Source of the DNA: Zonotrichia leucophrys gambelii
Taxonomy: Eukaryota > Chordata > Aves > Passeriformes > Passerellidae
Length of the DNA stretch: 64,000 nucleotides
Reading direction: 5' to 3'
NCBI RefSeq assembly: GCF_028769735.1
Contig: NC_088179.1
Coordinates: forward strand, 2,728,001 to 2,792,000
How positions within the stretch are numbered: the first letter of the stretch is position 1; every line of letters starts with the position of its first letter. The notes below the pieces were generated by a model. That model did not search any database. It was not told the origin of the DNA and saw nothing but the letters and a program-made list of their open reading frames with translations. Made by a program: the position numbers and the translations under genes. This document shows, in pieces, positions 12,957 to 26,158 of this stretch.

Positions 12957-13145
12957 AAAATTAAGTGTTCTTCAGGTTCTCATTCCTCTCACAAACAGGC
13001 AATGATGTTCTCTGCATGCAGGGTGAGAGACTCCCCAAAAAACAGCCCTGGCTGGAGACCATCACCTCCCACTTCTGAGATGCTCTCAGAGGGGTAATTT
13101 GCTTTTCAGTTCAGCTGCCCACTAACTGTATGTATTTCAGATCCA
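12957..13145 (+). repeat. Dispersed repeat pair, copy 2
   Basis: Same orientation as 7563-7740, with a small extra segment (GCCCACTAAC) near the 3' end. It follows about 200 bp downstream of a family D LTR. Confidence 0.8.
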
Positions 13146-15120
13146 AACCCAGGAGGCTTTGGGGCTTCCCATTTTCCTGTACATCACTTCCCAGCATTGC
13201 TGATTTAGAAGCAAATTTTAGAATGAAAGAATTTCAGAATTTCTGCATTTTAGAAGTAAATCAACTCTTAACATGTTTTTTCTTTGATTGTTTTCAAAGT
13301 CCCAGAAACAACAAAGCAGCTGAAAGGTCACATTTCCATCAGCAGTGAAGAGTTTTTGTCGCCTATGTATTTGCCATTGCTATTCAGTGGCAGTTTCATC
13401 ACAGCTAAACTTCACAGGGTAATTACCACCTCTACTTAAATCTTAATTATCAGGAGGCTTGTTAAGTTTAAATCTTGTCTATCTGCTTGGCCAAGAAAAC
13501 TGCAGTGAATATTTTATCCCACCTATTCATAACTTAAATAGCAGCCTGTGCAAGTGTCAGAGAACAGCACAGGGATCTGTACAGAGCCAAACCCTCACCC
13601 TCATTGCTCCCAAAAGGTCACATCAGTTTCTGAAGAGCTTCCATGAAGTGCAGTTACCATCTACAAGTGCCTGTCACAGTGCCTGCACCTTCCCACAGTG
13701 ATATATTCACACATAATGTCCCTTCCTCCCAGTTTCAACATCCATCAATGCCAAAAACTGGATTCCATTTAACCAATGAAATACATTAAAGCAATAAAGG
13801 GTAACTTCTCACTTCAAGTTCTCATTGATTTAAAAAAAACCTCTCCAAAACCACAAAATATTTTGAATAAAACAAAGCCAGAGCTTTAAAGATCTTTTTA
13901 AAAAGATCTTTGAAATTATTTGGCCAAATAAATTGCTTGGTAAACTAATGTAAATTCATTAAATACAGAAAACTATGAACTAGATTGAAGCTTCAAATAT
14001 GCCAAGTAAGATTGGTCTATAGCATTACAGCCACCTCTCCTGAGCTGCCCATCCTCATGGGATCCCCAAGAGCCTTGTGGTTTCTCCTTGGGCTAAGCTC
14101 CCACCTTTATTTTACCATCTCTCTTGCCCTCCAACTCTGATTTTTAAAGATCCTCTTTGCATTACACAGAGCTCATGTTTAAATCCCATTTCCAGAGCCC
14201 TGGTGTAGTTTCTGGAGTTCACAGCCACACTCTGTGGATCAGTGCTGTGAACACCTGCAAAATGGCCAGAAACTGAACTTCAATTTTGCTTTTTTTCCCC
14301 AATAAATCAATAAACTTTTACTAATTCAGTAGAGACCAGTTTACTCTGGTTGTACCTTTCAGGTTTGGTACATTCTGACTTTTGCTATTTGTGAAAATGC
14401 CCAAACATTTTCCTGCCTGAAAATCCCCAGTGGTTTGCAGCATTCTGAGCAGCCCCTATTACTTCTACAATACTTCAAAAGCAATCACTTGTTTCTCATG
14501 TCCTTCTTTGGAAATAAAAACTCCTTGGGATTGAGAAGGAACATTTGAGTTTGAATTTATGCTTTAAAAGTCAAAGATTCAATTAAAATTTGAATTGTCC
14601 ATGTTATTTAAGTGACAGAAGAATGGGTGACAATCATGCCTGGGACAAAACAACACATTTCCAATCAGCCATAAACTCCTGCTGATATATATAGAGCAGA
14701 TATCAGCTGACTGGAACATTCCCATAGTTGACATTCCCTGCCCTCCAAGCTGTTCCTCAAGCTCTCTGTCTTTCCATCTGCTACAAACCTTGAAGGGTAA
14801 AGCATTACCTGCTGCTGCTACAATTCTGATACTTTAAAAGTTACAGAAACTTTAAAACTTAATGTTATTCATGCATTTTATTTCCATAAAAATAAATAAC
14901 TTGCTACTGCTAGCCCAGCTGAATATTGAGAATTATATCCACCTGTCCACAACAAATCCAGCCTACCTACAGCAAGATTCAATGCACTGACAGAGTTATT
15001 GCTTTTTTATTACTATTCCTTTTTGGCCTCTGTGTCCTTGTGCAGTGCAGTCAGCACTCTGGGGCAGTGCTGGGTTGTGGGCTCCAGAATCCAGTGCTGC
15101 TGGATGGGATGAATGCCTTT
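13146..15120. other. No gene recognised
   Basis: Unique sequence apart from the palindrome at 13888. Confidence 0.6.
13888..13911. repeat. Perfect 24-bp palindrome
   Basis: AAAGATCTTTTT joined to AAAAAGATCTTT reads the same on both strands. It could be chance in AT-rich DNA. Confidence 0.9.
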
Positions 15121-15552
15121 TAGAATGCTTCAGGATTTCAGCTTTTATAATTTTCAAATCCTATGCTGCATTAGTGCATCACTCCAAACATCATATAAAG
15201 TGTTAACTACTCTCTTCACATTTTGGTCAGACAAAACAATCCCTCTGGGCCTGGGAACCAAGGACACCCCACAACCTCAGGCCCTGAAAGTACAAACAAA
15301 AGTGAATTGGGGGAGCAAACTGGGGGTAAATTAGTTCATTAGCTGAAGCTGTAATTGGAGAATTAAGCCCTGATATGTAAATGGACCAAACTTATAATTG
15401 TCTGAAAAACTGGTGCCCGTTGTCCAGCTTGGGTGTAGCCTCTGGGACACTTCTGACTGCCCAAATTGTATTTATGAAAGGCCTTTAATAAATCCCCACT
15501 TTATCCTCTGAACCTTGTCTATCCTGCTCCAGGCAGCCCCTCCAAGGCATCA
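15121..15552 (+). mobile_element. Family C LTR
   Basis: Family C has mirrored ends, TGATGCC and GGCATCA. This copy starts with a diverged AATGCTTCAGGATTTC and ends AAGGCATCA. It shares GATATGTAAATGGACC, GGTGCCCGTTGTCCAGC and an AATAAA polyadenylation signal near 15489 with the others. Confidence 0.85.
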
Positions 15553-15826
15553 GCTGGCACACCTGACAGGCAAACAGAGGAAGGAATGTGCAGGGCTGGA
15601 GCCAGTTCCCTAGGTAACCAAGAGATGTTTCAAAAGGGAAAGTGGTGATAAGTAAATAAATGCACACAATAAAGGCCCACACACATGACTAACTTTCCTA
15701 GATACCACAGACAATGGAGGGGCAGAACACGGCAATTCTTGGATCTGTGAAGAAACAGACAAATTTCTCCCCAGAGAGATGGTTACACAATACCCTCATT
15801 CACAAGCTCCTTATGATTTCTGGAGG

Positions 15827-16896
15827 TGTGTCCCTAGAACAGAGGCTAGACAAGACTAAGAGAATAAAGTGGGTATTTATTGAAGGCCTTCAATTGTTGT
15901 TGTTGAGTAAGAAATGATAGATACTTGCTAGAAGGCTGACTGGTATAACATGTTGTATATTTGGAATTGTTCTTTTTTATAAATTGTTTTGATCTAGGTG
16001 GATGTGATTGGTTATGTAGTTAAAACATTTTACTTGACTGGTTAATTAACAAGATGCTTTTATTTTTTATTTTAAAAAAATCTTTGAGGAAAACAAGAAA
16101 ATGGAGAGTAGAAAACAACACCTGTGGCCTGTATATAATAATAAGCTGTTGTCTTATATATCAAGAGTTCTATTATCATTATAGTGCAAGGATTCCATAC
16201 CACCAGAGTTTCATAACTCCTCAATGTTTCTCACAAACAGCTCCTCTAAGCACTGACTGTTCCTGGCCCTCACAGCAGCCATCTGACTCCAGTTCCCACC
16301 AATCCACTCTTTTATGCCACTGTTCTTATTGGCTACAGCTGTGGCCTGTTAACATCAGACCTGCTCCTAATCTTTAGTAATGGGTTCAGCAGCAACTTGT
16401 TGGGGGATAAGATTACATTCTACACCACCTTCATTTACCCATAATGTGTACCCCTACAATAAGCTATTATTTTTAACTCCTTTAAGTCTCTCAGGCCAAT
16501 TCTGGGAAAACTTATTTGGTTTTCTCTCTCTCTGACCAGGCTGTGACATCCACATTCAACAGCCATACCTTGGGCAGTGACAGCCTCGTAGAGGACAATG
16601 GGCACCTGTTTTTCAGACAATTATAAGTTTGGTCCATTTACATATCAGGGATTAATCCTGCAATTACAGCTTCAGCTAATGAAGTCATTTACCTCCAGTT
16701 TGCTCCCCTCAATTCACTTTTGTTTGTGCTTTCTGGGTCCTGAGGCTGTGAGGTGTCCTTGGGTTCCAGGCCCAGAGGGATTGTGTTGTCTGACCAAAAT
16801 GTGAGGACAGTAAGTCACACTCTGTATGGAGTTTGGAGCGATGCACTGATGCAGTACAGGATCTGAAAACACAAAAGCTGAAATCCTGAGGCATCA
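15827..16896 (-). mobile_element. Long family C LTR interrupted by a family B LTR
   Basis: Read on the minus strand, it begins at GATGCCTCAGGATTTCAGC (16896) and proceeds through the usual family C blocks. About 330 bp of extra sequence, not in the copy at 62724, then starts near AATGTGGATGTCACAGC, and the element finishes with the AATAAATACCCACTTTATT tail (near 15860). The family B insertion at 16147-16458 sits within the extra part. It faces the copy at 15121 in inverted orientation. Confidence 0.7.
16147..16458 (-). mobile_element. Family B solo LTR nested in a family C LTR
   Basis: On the minus strand it starts TGTAGGGGTACACA and ends ATAAGACAACA. The target ATAAGC is duplicated exactly at 16141-16146 and 16459-16464. 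The sequence on both sides belongs to a larger family C LTR, so this insertion is the younger of the two. Confidence 0.92.
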
Positions 16897-18040
16897 CTTG
16901 CAGGCAGGAGCTCTCTGCTGCCCTTCCCTCCCCATCACTTCCCCACCTCTCCATCACGAGCAGCTCCTGAGCAGCAGGAGCTTTGCAGAGCTGAGTCACT
17001 GCCCTGTGGCTGATTCGCTGTGTGTGGAGCCCAGTCACCTGTCAGTGCCCAGCCCAGTGCTCCCAGAAATCCAACAGGGTCACTGAGTGCAGCAAAGCTC
17101 CGAATCCAGCCCTGCTTTAGAAGGATCCAGTTTTAAGCACCACCTTGAGCTCTGTCAGGCTGATGATGCCGGCCTGGGCAAGGCCTGCTCCCTGCAGATT
17201 GCTGACACATGCCAATAAGGCACCTTGAAGTTCATTAAACAACAGGTTAGTGTTGGAATAGTAAAAAAAAAGCCTAGATTTTATTTAGATGATGATAGGA
17301 AATCATTAGGCTTTGGAATGATAGTAAAAATTTTGGGAACTAACCACGCAAGGTCAGTCAATTCCCAATGCGAACAACTGATTTTGACACAGCTGGGAGT
17401 GTTTCTGGCAGGAAATTTCCTTCTGAATGAGGTTTTAATTTCTTTTTTTTTTTTTTTTCCTACCCCAATAGAAAAGAGGAAATTGATATGCAAAAGGAGT
17501 GGAGAGGCCACCCTGAACACCCCTTGTCGCCAGGCCTGGCTGGGTGCTGCCTCAGAGCTGCCCCAGCTTTGCTGCCCTGCCCTGTCTATCCCCCCCCCCA
17601 GCAGGATTTGTGCTGGACATTTTGGGGCTCCTTGAGCACTTTAACTCACACAGACATTAACCCTTGCAGGGACGCTCTGCAGTGCCCAGGGCCCCCAAAA
17701 TGCACCTGCAGCATTTCAGGAATGAGCTGCGAGACCACAGCACCCAGAAAAGAAAGAATTTTGACTTGTGAGTGCAAGGAGATCTTGGTGCCTGCAAGAA
17801 AACCTTAAAAATCAAGCTCATTATTTTATCCATGAAGTCCTAGAGTGGCTGAATATCCACAGAGGAATTCAGTACAGAAATGAATACAAGTAATTTTCCC
17901 TACTAGAATTTCCTTGGATAATCTTTTCTTTCCTAATCTTCCCTGGACAAAGCTGTACTTTGATAGAAACCACACCTATTCTGGAGAATTGTCTATGAAA
18001 TCACTGGCAAAGTACATTTTACCCTGTTCTGTTCCCCCTC

Positions 18041-18107
18041 TCTTTATATCTTTATAGCTTTGATTCTATATATCTATATCTCTTTATATCTTTATAGCTT
18101 TGATTCG
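18041..18107 (+). repeat. 40-bp duplication, T/A-rich
   Basis: TCTTTATATCTTTATAGCTT followed by TGATTC occurs at 18041 and again at 18081, with a TCTATATATC spacer. Confidence 0.9.
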
Positions 18108-19639
18108 ATTCCCTGGTCTTAATCAGAACTAAGTTGTTAAAAATAATAATATACTCATCAAAATCTTGAAATTTGCAGTCAGTGGACCTGCTGCCTGTGA
18201 ATATTTAAATAAATTAGCAAAGGCAAATATTATCAGAAATACAAACTACAGAGTTGTTGGGAAAACAGATTTTGAAGTCGGATTCCAGCACTGAAATGGA
18301 GGAGAAAGTAGAACCAGTCCAGCCTAGATGAACAGACCACATTTCCATTTTTACAAGAAGATTTTAAATAAAAACAACCAACAGCTTGTGAGTAACCCAC
18401 TGAATAGAAGTTCCCAGAGATTACTTCCGAACGATTGAAAAAAAAATTAGATTATCAGACTTCTCATAGGGAATTCTGAATTGAAAAGTTAAATAATAAA
18501 CTGTGAAGTATTCACTTCAAAATCACAGAAGTTACTAGCACAAGAGTTTGTTATGCTACCTAAAAAACTGAAAGAATCCCACAAATATGTAAGCATGGAT
18601 CTTTGTGCATGTGTACCTCAAAACCAGAAACCACCAGAGCTCAGGAAATGTCACACATTAGATTATTCTCCAATCTAGCAAACAAAGCCACAAAGATCCA
18701 GGATTTGTGGGTTATCAATCTAAATGGTTAAATGAAGGCTAAATTTCAATTTTAAAAAATTGAACATCAACACACTAGTCCCTGCTGCAATTCAAAAAAG
18801 CTGTAGTGGCTTAAACTAAACTGTGAAATAATCTATCTACACAACACAATAAATCAGGATTTAAAGGCGTTTTGGCCTTTGTCTGTGTTCCAAGCTGCAG
18901 TTCCTTTGGAAAAAAATCAATTTCTAGCTGAAACAATTTGATTTCTATCAATAGCTGTTAAATTAAATTCAGATTAAGTATATATTTGGTGATTATGCTA
19001 ATCTCTCCACCTTGCTACGTCTAAGTTATTCAAGTAAATGAAATGCAATCTGTAACTTGGGGTAAAAATCCCCAATTTTATTAACAATCTCCCCTTCTGG
19101 GTTGTTGCTGATTTTGAAGGCTTTGTTTTGCTCACGCACTGTTTTTTCACCCACTGAACAATCACAGAACATTTTAGGAGTGAAAAGAGCACCATTCCCT
19201 GTCCAGAATGAGCCAATGATCCCCACAGTCTCACCAACACCATCCAACCAAGCAGGGCTAAAGCAAATTATCTTTTACTCTGTGCTCACACAGGGAGCAA
19301 ACACGAGCAGAAAAATTGGATCCAACTTGTTTTCATCAATGGAAAAACTCTGCAGTTTCCCTCTCCTCTCCTGCACTCTGATCTGGAGAAAGCTGTCCCA
19401 AACTCCCCCAGTTTTCTCCTGAGGAATCAGGACCTCACAAATATTGGAACAAATATTAGAAATACTAGAAGTGACTGCACAGCATCACAGCTTTTTAACA
19501 ACAAGGGCAAGTTTTTCCCAGGTGCAATGATTTTGTTGCAATGATTTTGTTGCACTCCATCCCAGCAGCACCAGGTGCAATGCACCCCCTGCCCATGTGG
19601 ATTTATAGCAACACTTCCAGGAGCTTCCAACCAGCATAA

Positions 19640-19735
19640 AAGAACAGTTTGGAAGTGGTTTTTAATTCTATATTTGAATTTTCTATATTTTGAATTCTAT
19701 ATTTAGAATTTTCAATTCTAAATTTGATATTTTGA
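19640..19735 (+). repeat. AT-rich block of small inverted repeats
   Basis: Repeated ATTCTATATTT and TTTAGAATTTTCAATTCTAAA units form several short palindromes, a possible cruciform-prone tract. No element is recognised. Confidence 0.6.
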
Positions 19736-19961
19736 CACCCCATAAGAACCTTTTGTGGCAACTCCCCAGAGAACTGCAGCTTGTTCCCATGAACAGCCTT
19801 CCTGAGCAGCTCAGAATGACAAAGAACCTTCTGACACCTTTTGCTAAACATTTTTTTATGAAGATTTTTACCAACATTTAATGGGATTCAATAGATTTGA
19901 GTGGCCCAGTTTTCTGAAAAAAATTCTTTTTCAGAAGTTTGTGGTACCCCACTTTGTACTG

Positions 19962-20068
19962 TTTTTTTTGTTGCTCTTTTGGTGTTTTGTTTGGGTTTTT
20001 TTGAGGTTTTTCTCTTTTGGATTTTTTTTTTGTTGGTTTTTTTTTGTGTGGTTGTTTTGTTTTGAAAG
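19962..20068 (+). repeat. T/G-rich, A-poor simple tract
   Basis: About 105 bp of T runs broken by G and a few C, almost free of A. It is the reverse-strand equivalent of the A/C-rich tracts at 29.9, 36.0 and 45.2 kb. Confidence 0.85.
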
Positions 20069-20697
20069 AACTTCAACTCAGCCTTTAATCTTGAACTTGC
20101 AGTGTTTTACATCAGGGATTAATTACAGACATTATGCAACTCCCCACCTGATGGTTTATGCAGGTAGTTCAGAGATTTTGCTTGAATTTAGCAGGATTAC
20201 TGTCCTCCCATCAGAGAGGGAAAGGGACTAATCTGACACAGGTATTTTCCTGCTGAGAAATGCCTTGATGAATTGCTTTTAATCTGAAGAACTTTCCAAT
20301 CATGTAAATTCAGAGCATCCTGTCAGTGAGCAGGCCTGAATCACACATCTTTGGTGTAACTCACGCAGAAAAAGTGACAGCAATTTCAGCAGCCTGTCAT
20401 CTCCTTATGGAAGCAATTACAGTCAAATATTACTGTCACAACTCCAAAGTCTATCAGGCAATGTCCAAGGGGCTTTTAGCTCCATCTCACCCCTTCAGCT
20501 TCCTCTGGTGCAACTGGAGTCAACAGTCAGTGTGCCAAAGGAAAGAATATTTCCATTTGATTATCATTTGTATGTTAGTTTGCTTGGAAATGAAATGCAT
20601 CAAAGCAGGACAAATACTCCATCCACTGGCTTATTTATTCATAGAACAAACTCATGGTATATTATCACACTTTTCCACTTTGCATCAATTTCTGCCC

Positions 20698-20720
20698 TTT
20701 TTTTTTTTTTTTTTTTTTTT
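20698..20720 (+). repeat. Poly-T run of 23
   Basis: An uninterrupted run of 23 T. A shorter run of 16 T is at 17443-17458, and a run of 10 C is at 17590-17599. Confidence 0.95.
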
Positions 20721-21061
20721 GTGGTTAGGGTTATTGATCCTGAGCCTTAAACCTTTTCCTGGTCTAAAACATGAGAATTACTCAATTTATGATGTTATAA
20801 TTGCCAGCAAAAAGAACCTTTGTTGCTGCATTATGAACTGTTCCAGGAGGAACTAAACCAAGAGAGCCTGGCTGTATACCCAAAATCCTACATCCCACCA
20901 AACACCTTTAGCTCACCTCTGTTACAAGACTTGCTCACCTGCAATTCCTGCTCCAGCCTTTCCCTGCAGGGAGAGCAAAGCTCAGGTGAGGTCCCAGCAC
21001 GGCTGCAGCAGCAGGGAGAGGCTCTGAGCTGCTCCTGCCCTCTCCTCCTCAGCTGCCACCA

Positions 21062-21620
21062 CTCCCTGGGCCTCTCCTCCACCTGCCTACTGAACTTCCA
21101 CCTGCCTACTGCTGATTTCCACCTGGCTACTGATTGATTTTCCACCTGGCTACTGATCTCCCACCTGGCTACTGAATTTCCACCTGGGTACTGCATTTCC
21201 ACCTGGCTACTGATTGATTTCCCACCTGGCTACTGATTTCCACCTGCCTAGTGATTTCCCACCTGCCTACTGTAGGGGGATACAGTATGGGTAAATGAAG
21301 GTGGAATAGAAAGTAATTTTACCCCCCTAAAGAGTTGCAGCTGGGTTAATTATTACGGATTAGGAGCAGGCCTGATGTAAACAGGCCACAGCTGTAGCCA
21401 ATAAGAAAAGTGTTATAAAAGAGTGGATTGGTGGGAATTGGAGTCAGTTGGCTGCTGTGAGGACAAGGAACAGTCAGTGCCCAGAGGAGCTGCCCACAAG
21501 AAACATTAAAGAGGTATGAAACTCTAGCAATATGGAACCCTTGCACTGTAATAACAACACCTACTGACTTTTCACCTGGCTACTGCTGAATTTCCACCTG
21601 GCTACTGATTGATTTCCCAC
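21062..21620 (+). repeat. CCACCTGGCTACTGATT minisatellite, split by an LTR
   Basis: About ten units of 17-25 bp built on CCACCTGSCTACTG occupy about 21078-21270. Three more occur at about 21560-21620, after the family B LTR. Unit length varies through the spacer (ATTT, ATTGATTT, AATTT). Confidence 0.93.
21271..21559 (+). mobile_element. Family B solo LTR inserted in a minisatellite
   Basis: It starts TGTAGGGGGATACAG and ends AATAACAACA, flanked by CCTAC at 21266-21270 and 21560-21564. The minisatellite units continue on both sides. It includes TTATAAAAGAGTGG, a TATA-like promoter, near 21413. It is shorter at its 3' end than the copies at 16147 and 26676. Confidence 0.93.
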
Positions 21621-24600
21621 AGGAATCTGGAATCTGCATTTTTGAGGATTTCCCTACTCCATGGAGTTTAGCAGGATGGTAAAAGGGCAATCACACAAAC
21701 TGGCCAAAGCCAGCACCATTTAAAACCCTTGCATGCATCTCGTTTTAGCCTCTGCTGTTGCTTTTGCTCCTCAGTTTTCCACCTCAGCCTCACCAGTGGC
21801 TCCCAGGGGAGGACACTGTTCATTTTACATAAAAGTGGTGTAAAACATGAGCAGCAATCATTCAGCTTCCAAGGAATACTGTTGCTCTGCTTTTCTTCTG
21901 CATTCAGCCCTGAATGAAGAAAATGAGAAATGTGGGATGCTTGGAAAGTACAAATAAAAGAAGCCACCACAAATGTTTGTATTGATCTCAGTTCAGAAGA
22001 AAATTAAAAATGCTTGCCTGAAAATCCAGATGGATGGCCACTGAATATGTAGTCCAAAGACATTTCCACTAAGAAAAATCCTATTGGAAAAGCATGATGG
22101 AACAATTCAATTCTAAATAAATGCTCCAAGTAATTTGAATCTCCTTACAGGAGTCAATGCCAAGGGGTTCCATTTTCACCACAGTCTCACACAGTAAATA
22201 AAATAGGAGCCAAAAAACATTTATTGGTTAATATGTAGGCAAGTACATGCTCTTGTGATCAGCTTGATGACAGGTTTTAAGAATTTAATTTTGAACAAAT
22301 TTTCTAACAACTCTTTCAAAATCACACACTTGGGAGTACACATGAAAACATGTACAGACACCAGTTGATTAACATGATGGATTTGAGTTTCTGTAATTTA
22401 GCATTAACTGATCACTGATTGTCTCCCATCCTTATGTACATCAGCCACTATTGTACTTATTTCCATTGGTTTTTAAAATCTCTTAAGCATTTTTAAATCC
22501 CTAGAGAATAAGGAAGTGGGTAGCTCATACAAAAGAGGTTTTTCATTAGAAAAAAAAGCTTCAGAGTCACTTCTCTTTGTAGCAGCTGAAGATCTGCCAC
22601 AGAATTTATCCAGCAAAAATACCAATCTTCAAGCACTGTTATGAAGAGTTTTGTGGTTTTTTTCAGAGCTTGTAATTGGGTGAAAGATGAGTAACAAACA
22701 GGTGCCTTTTGTGACAAGTTTAGAGGTTTACAGACGAGTAAATTAACTTTAAAAAAATCAATTCAGGATTTCCTTTAAATTTTATCTATTAATGCCTGCT
22801 GGAGTCTGATGTCTAAACTGAACAAATATTTCTGAGTTATTTATTACAAAGAGTATTGGCTATGAAATCTGCCTCTTATTCAGCACTTGAGTGTTTCACA
22901 CTCTTCATTTTCCCCTGTTTCATTCCTCATCCAGACAGCCCAAATGTATTTCCCCCCACAATTTAATCATTATGAGGGGAAAACCCTCACCCTTACCCTG
23001 GGTAAGGCTTGCACATTACATTTTTTAACTTGTAAATGTCTGCTTCTCAACAAGATCAACCAGAAGTAAATGTGCTTCTGCAACTAGTTCTTTAAAGTGA
23101 GATTTATAGTGAGATTCCCAGTGTTGCTTGGTTTGTAACCTTTGGAATTACTGAATTCCCATCCAATTAGGCACAAGCTCTGAGCAATGAGCCACCCTGA
23201 CTCAGAGTATCTAGAATGCAGGTAAAAATCTCTTGTTTATTCAGGGAGCATCTCCTCAGTATTTGCACATGATGAAGGAGAGCAGAGACTCTGAACTCCC
23301 CTGTTATACCAAACAATAACAGTTTTGATGTGGGTCTGATGCTCCTTTCAAGCAAATATGGAAATTAAAGGAACACCCAAAGCTCTATCTCAACCACACT
23401 AATCCTGTGAAAGCAGTGACTCACCTCGTAATGGCTTTCCATAAATTAGGCAGCTAAAAATGGGTAGGAAGCATGAAACCATTCACAGTTCCTACAGTGT
23501 AAATTCTCTCACTGCATGTGAAGAAAATCCATGGCAGTAAAAATAAGAGATGAAGGTGTCAGCACTCGTCATGTTTAAATATGCTGTTAATAATTCAGAT
23601 TTTCCTCCCTTGGAGCCCATGGCTTCAGGATGAATCACTCTATTTCCTTCCTCAAATGAAAGCTGAGCTGCTGTTGCTTTCTAATCCCATATGTTTTCTT
23701 CCCAGCTATGAGAAGAGAAGAAGCCAAGGTGGCCAAATGTGTTATTCACAGTGGAACAATGATGTGAGATAGGAATGATGATTTTTCAATATATCCACAG
23801 CTAATTCTTGCTTTTATCCCACCTTTGTTTTATGATACCTCACTGTGTGTGCAGTCACCTTCTACCCTCCACACTGCCATGGACATGAGTGATGGTAAAA
23901 GTGACAAAATTGATAAAAAGTGACCCAAAAGCAAAGCCCTCAGAGCTGAGGGGAACAGGAGTCACTGCATCTTTGGGAGCAGCACTGCCTTGGACCTGGC
24001 AGGGATACAGTGCCAAGGGCTGCCACTGTCACTTCTGCTCTGACCAGGTGCACCAGGGGAAAATAAGGGTTGAAAACTGAAATTTTAGGGCTGGTATCTA
24101 AGCTTAGCTGGGAACTAAGATAGCATGGTTATACAAAAAACGAAAACAAACCCCAAAAACACAACCAAAAAGTGGTGCCAGACACGACAAAGTGCACAAT
24201 TTTCTCATGGCACAGGAAGGACTGTTCCAGAGCATCCCAGAAAAGGTGAGAACACATGGCCTCACACAGGGAGCTGGCAAAGGCTCAACACTGTGACAGT
24301 TCTTACATCCTGCCTCAGTCACTCTGTGGCCCTGGCCAATTACTCATGTGAAATTCTGTTGGCATCTTGCTATCAAGAATTCTGAATATCAAACATTCAC
24401 CCCAAGGTCTGTTACCTTCTCATTTCCAGAGCAATAACATCTCTCATCAAAACCATTTGTTCTATCCAACCCAGTCTTGCTGCATCCACTTCCCATAACT
24501 TCTTGGGGCTTATTTGTACTTTGCCAAACTAAACAAGATCTTGAGAGAAGAGAAGATAGCAGTGCTTTGCTATTAAAGGCTGAATTTTGCACTCATGTTG

Positions 24601-24902
24601 CTCCATTCCTTCTGGACCTTGCACCCCTGAGATCTATTCCTTTCTGTAATTCCTTCTGATCATGGGGACAGATGAGAGATTGCTCTTGCAGTCACTCTTG
24701 CTTTAACACAAGGGAAAATTGCTAGTTTAAAGTAAAACTGTCAAACCAAAAGAAAAGCTTAGAATTTTATTTTTAGTTAATTTTTTTTCATTCCAGGTTG
24801 CCTGTGAGCTGGAAGCAACAAATACTACATCAGTTTAGGCACTTCTTAGAAGAGCAGAGGAGCACCCACAAAGCACAGGCAGTGCTAAGGAGGAGCCAGG
24901 GC
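21621..24902. other. No gene recognised
   Basis: About 3.3 kb of unique AT-rich sequence. A short A/C-rich patch is at 24135-24170. Confidence 0.6.
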
Positions 24903-25316
24903 TGTGTGATAGATGAGTAATGCAATGATTGACTCTCACAATTAACAGACAAATATCATGTATCTAGGCTAGGAAAAGTTTTACAGATTTATAGTTATGT
25001 TTTACCCCTCATGTGGTTATCAAGGGACTTCTGGGAGGGCTGGCTTGTCACTGTGGAACACCTGAGCTCCAGTCAGGAATTGAGGAGGAGATCTCCATCA
25101 CTGGACAGCAAAGAAGAGGCTGATGGACAGAACTTTGGGAGGGGTTAAAGGGTTAAAAAGGGAAAACTTCCATTGTGAGCGAGCTGAGCACACGGCAGGG
25201 AAAATCTTTTGCTCCCAGTGCCATAACTTTTTTTCTTTATTCAGTCTTCTGTTGTATTTTTGATAAGGTTTAACAAACTTTCCTAAACTATGAAAAGTGA
25301 GTGGCTATTTCTCACA
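24903..25316 (+). mobile_element. Family G LTR (probable)
   Basis: It starts TGTGTGATAGATGAG and ends about ATTTCTCACA. A GATTTATAGTTATGTTTTAC block and a TTTATTCAGTCTTCTG 3' part resemble retroviral LTR organisation. There is only one copy in the window, so the call rests on general resemblance. Confidence 0.5.
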
Positions 25317-25556
25317 GCTGGAATTTTCCAGGGTCTCCATCTCCCTCTGTCCCCATCTGGTACTAACACCCCTCCCACAGCAATGGCCACAGGCACAGCA
25401 CCCATGGGGTGGGCTCATGAAGTGCACCCCAGGATTGCTCAGCTTTATTCAGTATTTATTCATTATTTATTCAGTATTATTATTGTTCAGTATTGTTCAG
25501 CAGCAGCACAGAGGTGACACACATAAATAAATTTACAGTGATCCTTCCTTAGGGTC

Positions 25557-26158
25557 TGTGAAAAACGCCAATCATTTGTTTTTAAAATTTTAAAAGTTTA
25601 ATAGTAATAAGATGGTTGTAAAAATAGTAATATAATTAGAGTAATAATAATTTGGACAATTGGAGACAATAGAAACAAAGAGTTACAGATGTTTGGGTAC
25701 CTTTTTCTGGGTACAATAAGCCTGAAAAAGGACCCACGTTAACAGAGGATTAACCCTTAAAAAACAACAGCCTGTAGCATATTCATACACCTCATCCATG
25801 ATGCATAAATTCCATTCAAGCAGAGGATTCTGTCTGGGCAGTGTCAGCTTCTTCCCCTGAATCCTAAGCGCCTTCGAGGTGGGAAGAAGTTTGTTTCTTC
25901 TGATAAGAGAGCAATAAATTCTTTTTCTCTGAAAGATTCAGGTGTGCTGTGGCTGCTATCTTGCTGCAAGTCCTTTCTTTAAAGGAAAGTATCCTAAATA
26001 GCATAGTTTCTATTTTAGCATTTTTAAAACCTTTTTTAAAACTATGTTTAACACAGTACTTAAAAGAACTAATACAGCATTACTTTCTAACACAACACGT
26101 GTAATTTTCATTTTAATATTAGCAAAAAGCCAGTCATAAAATACATCCATTTTTCACA
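25557..26158 (+). mobile_element. Family E solo LTR
   Basis: It is about 602 bp and begins TGTGAAAAACGCC and ends CATTTTTCACA, so the nine terminal bases are inverted repeats. GGTC stands immediately before and after (25553-25556, 26159-26162), a possible 4-bp target duplication. AATAAATTC near 25915 is a polyadenylation candidate. Confidence 0.85.

Larger units (their letters stand above)
16897..21061. other. No gene recognised
   Basis: About 4.2 kb of unique sequence with homopolymer and AT-rich repeats listed separately. Confidence 0.6.
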
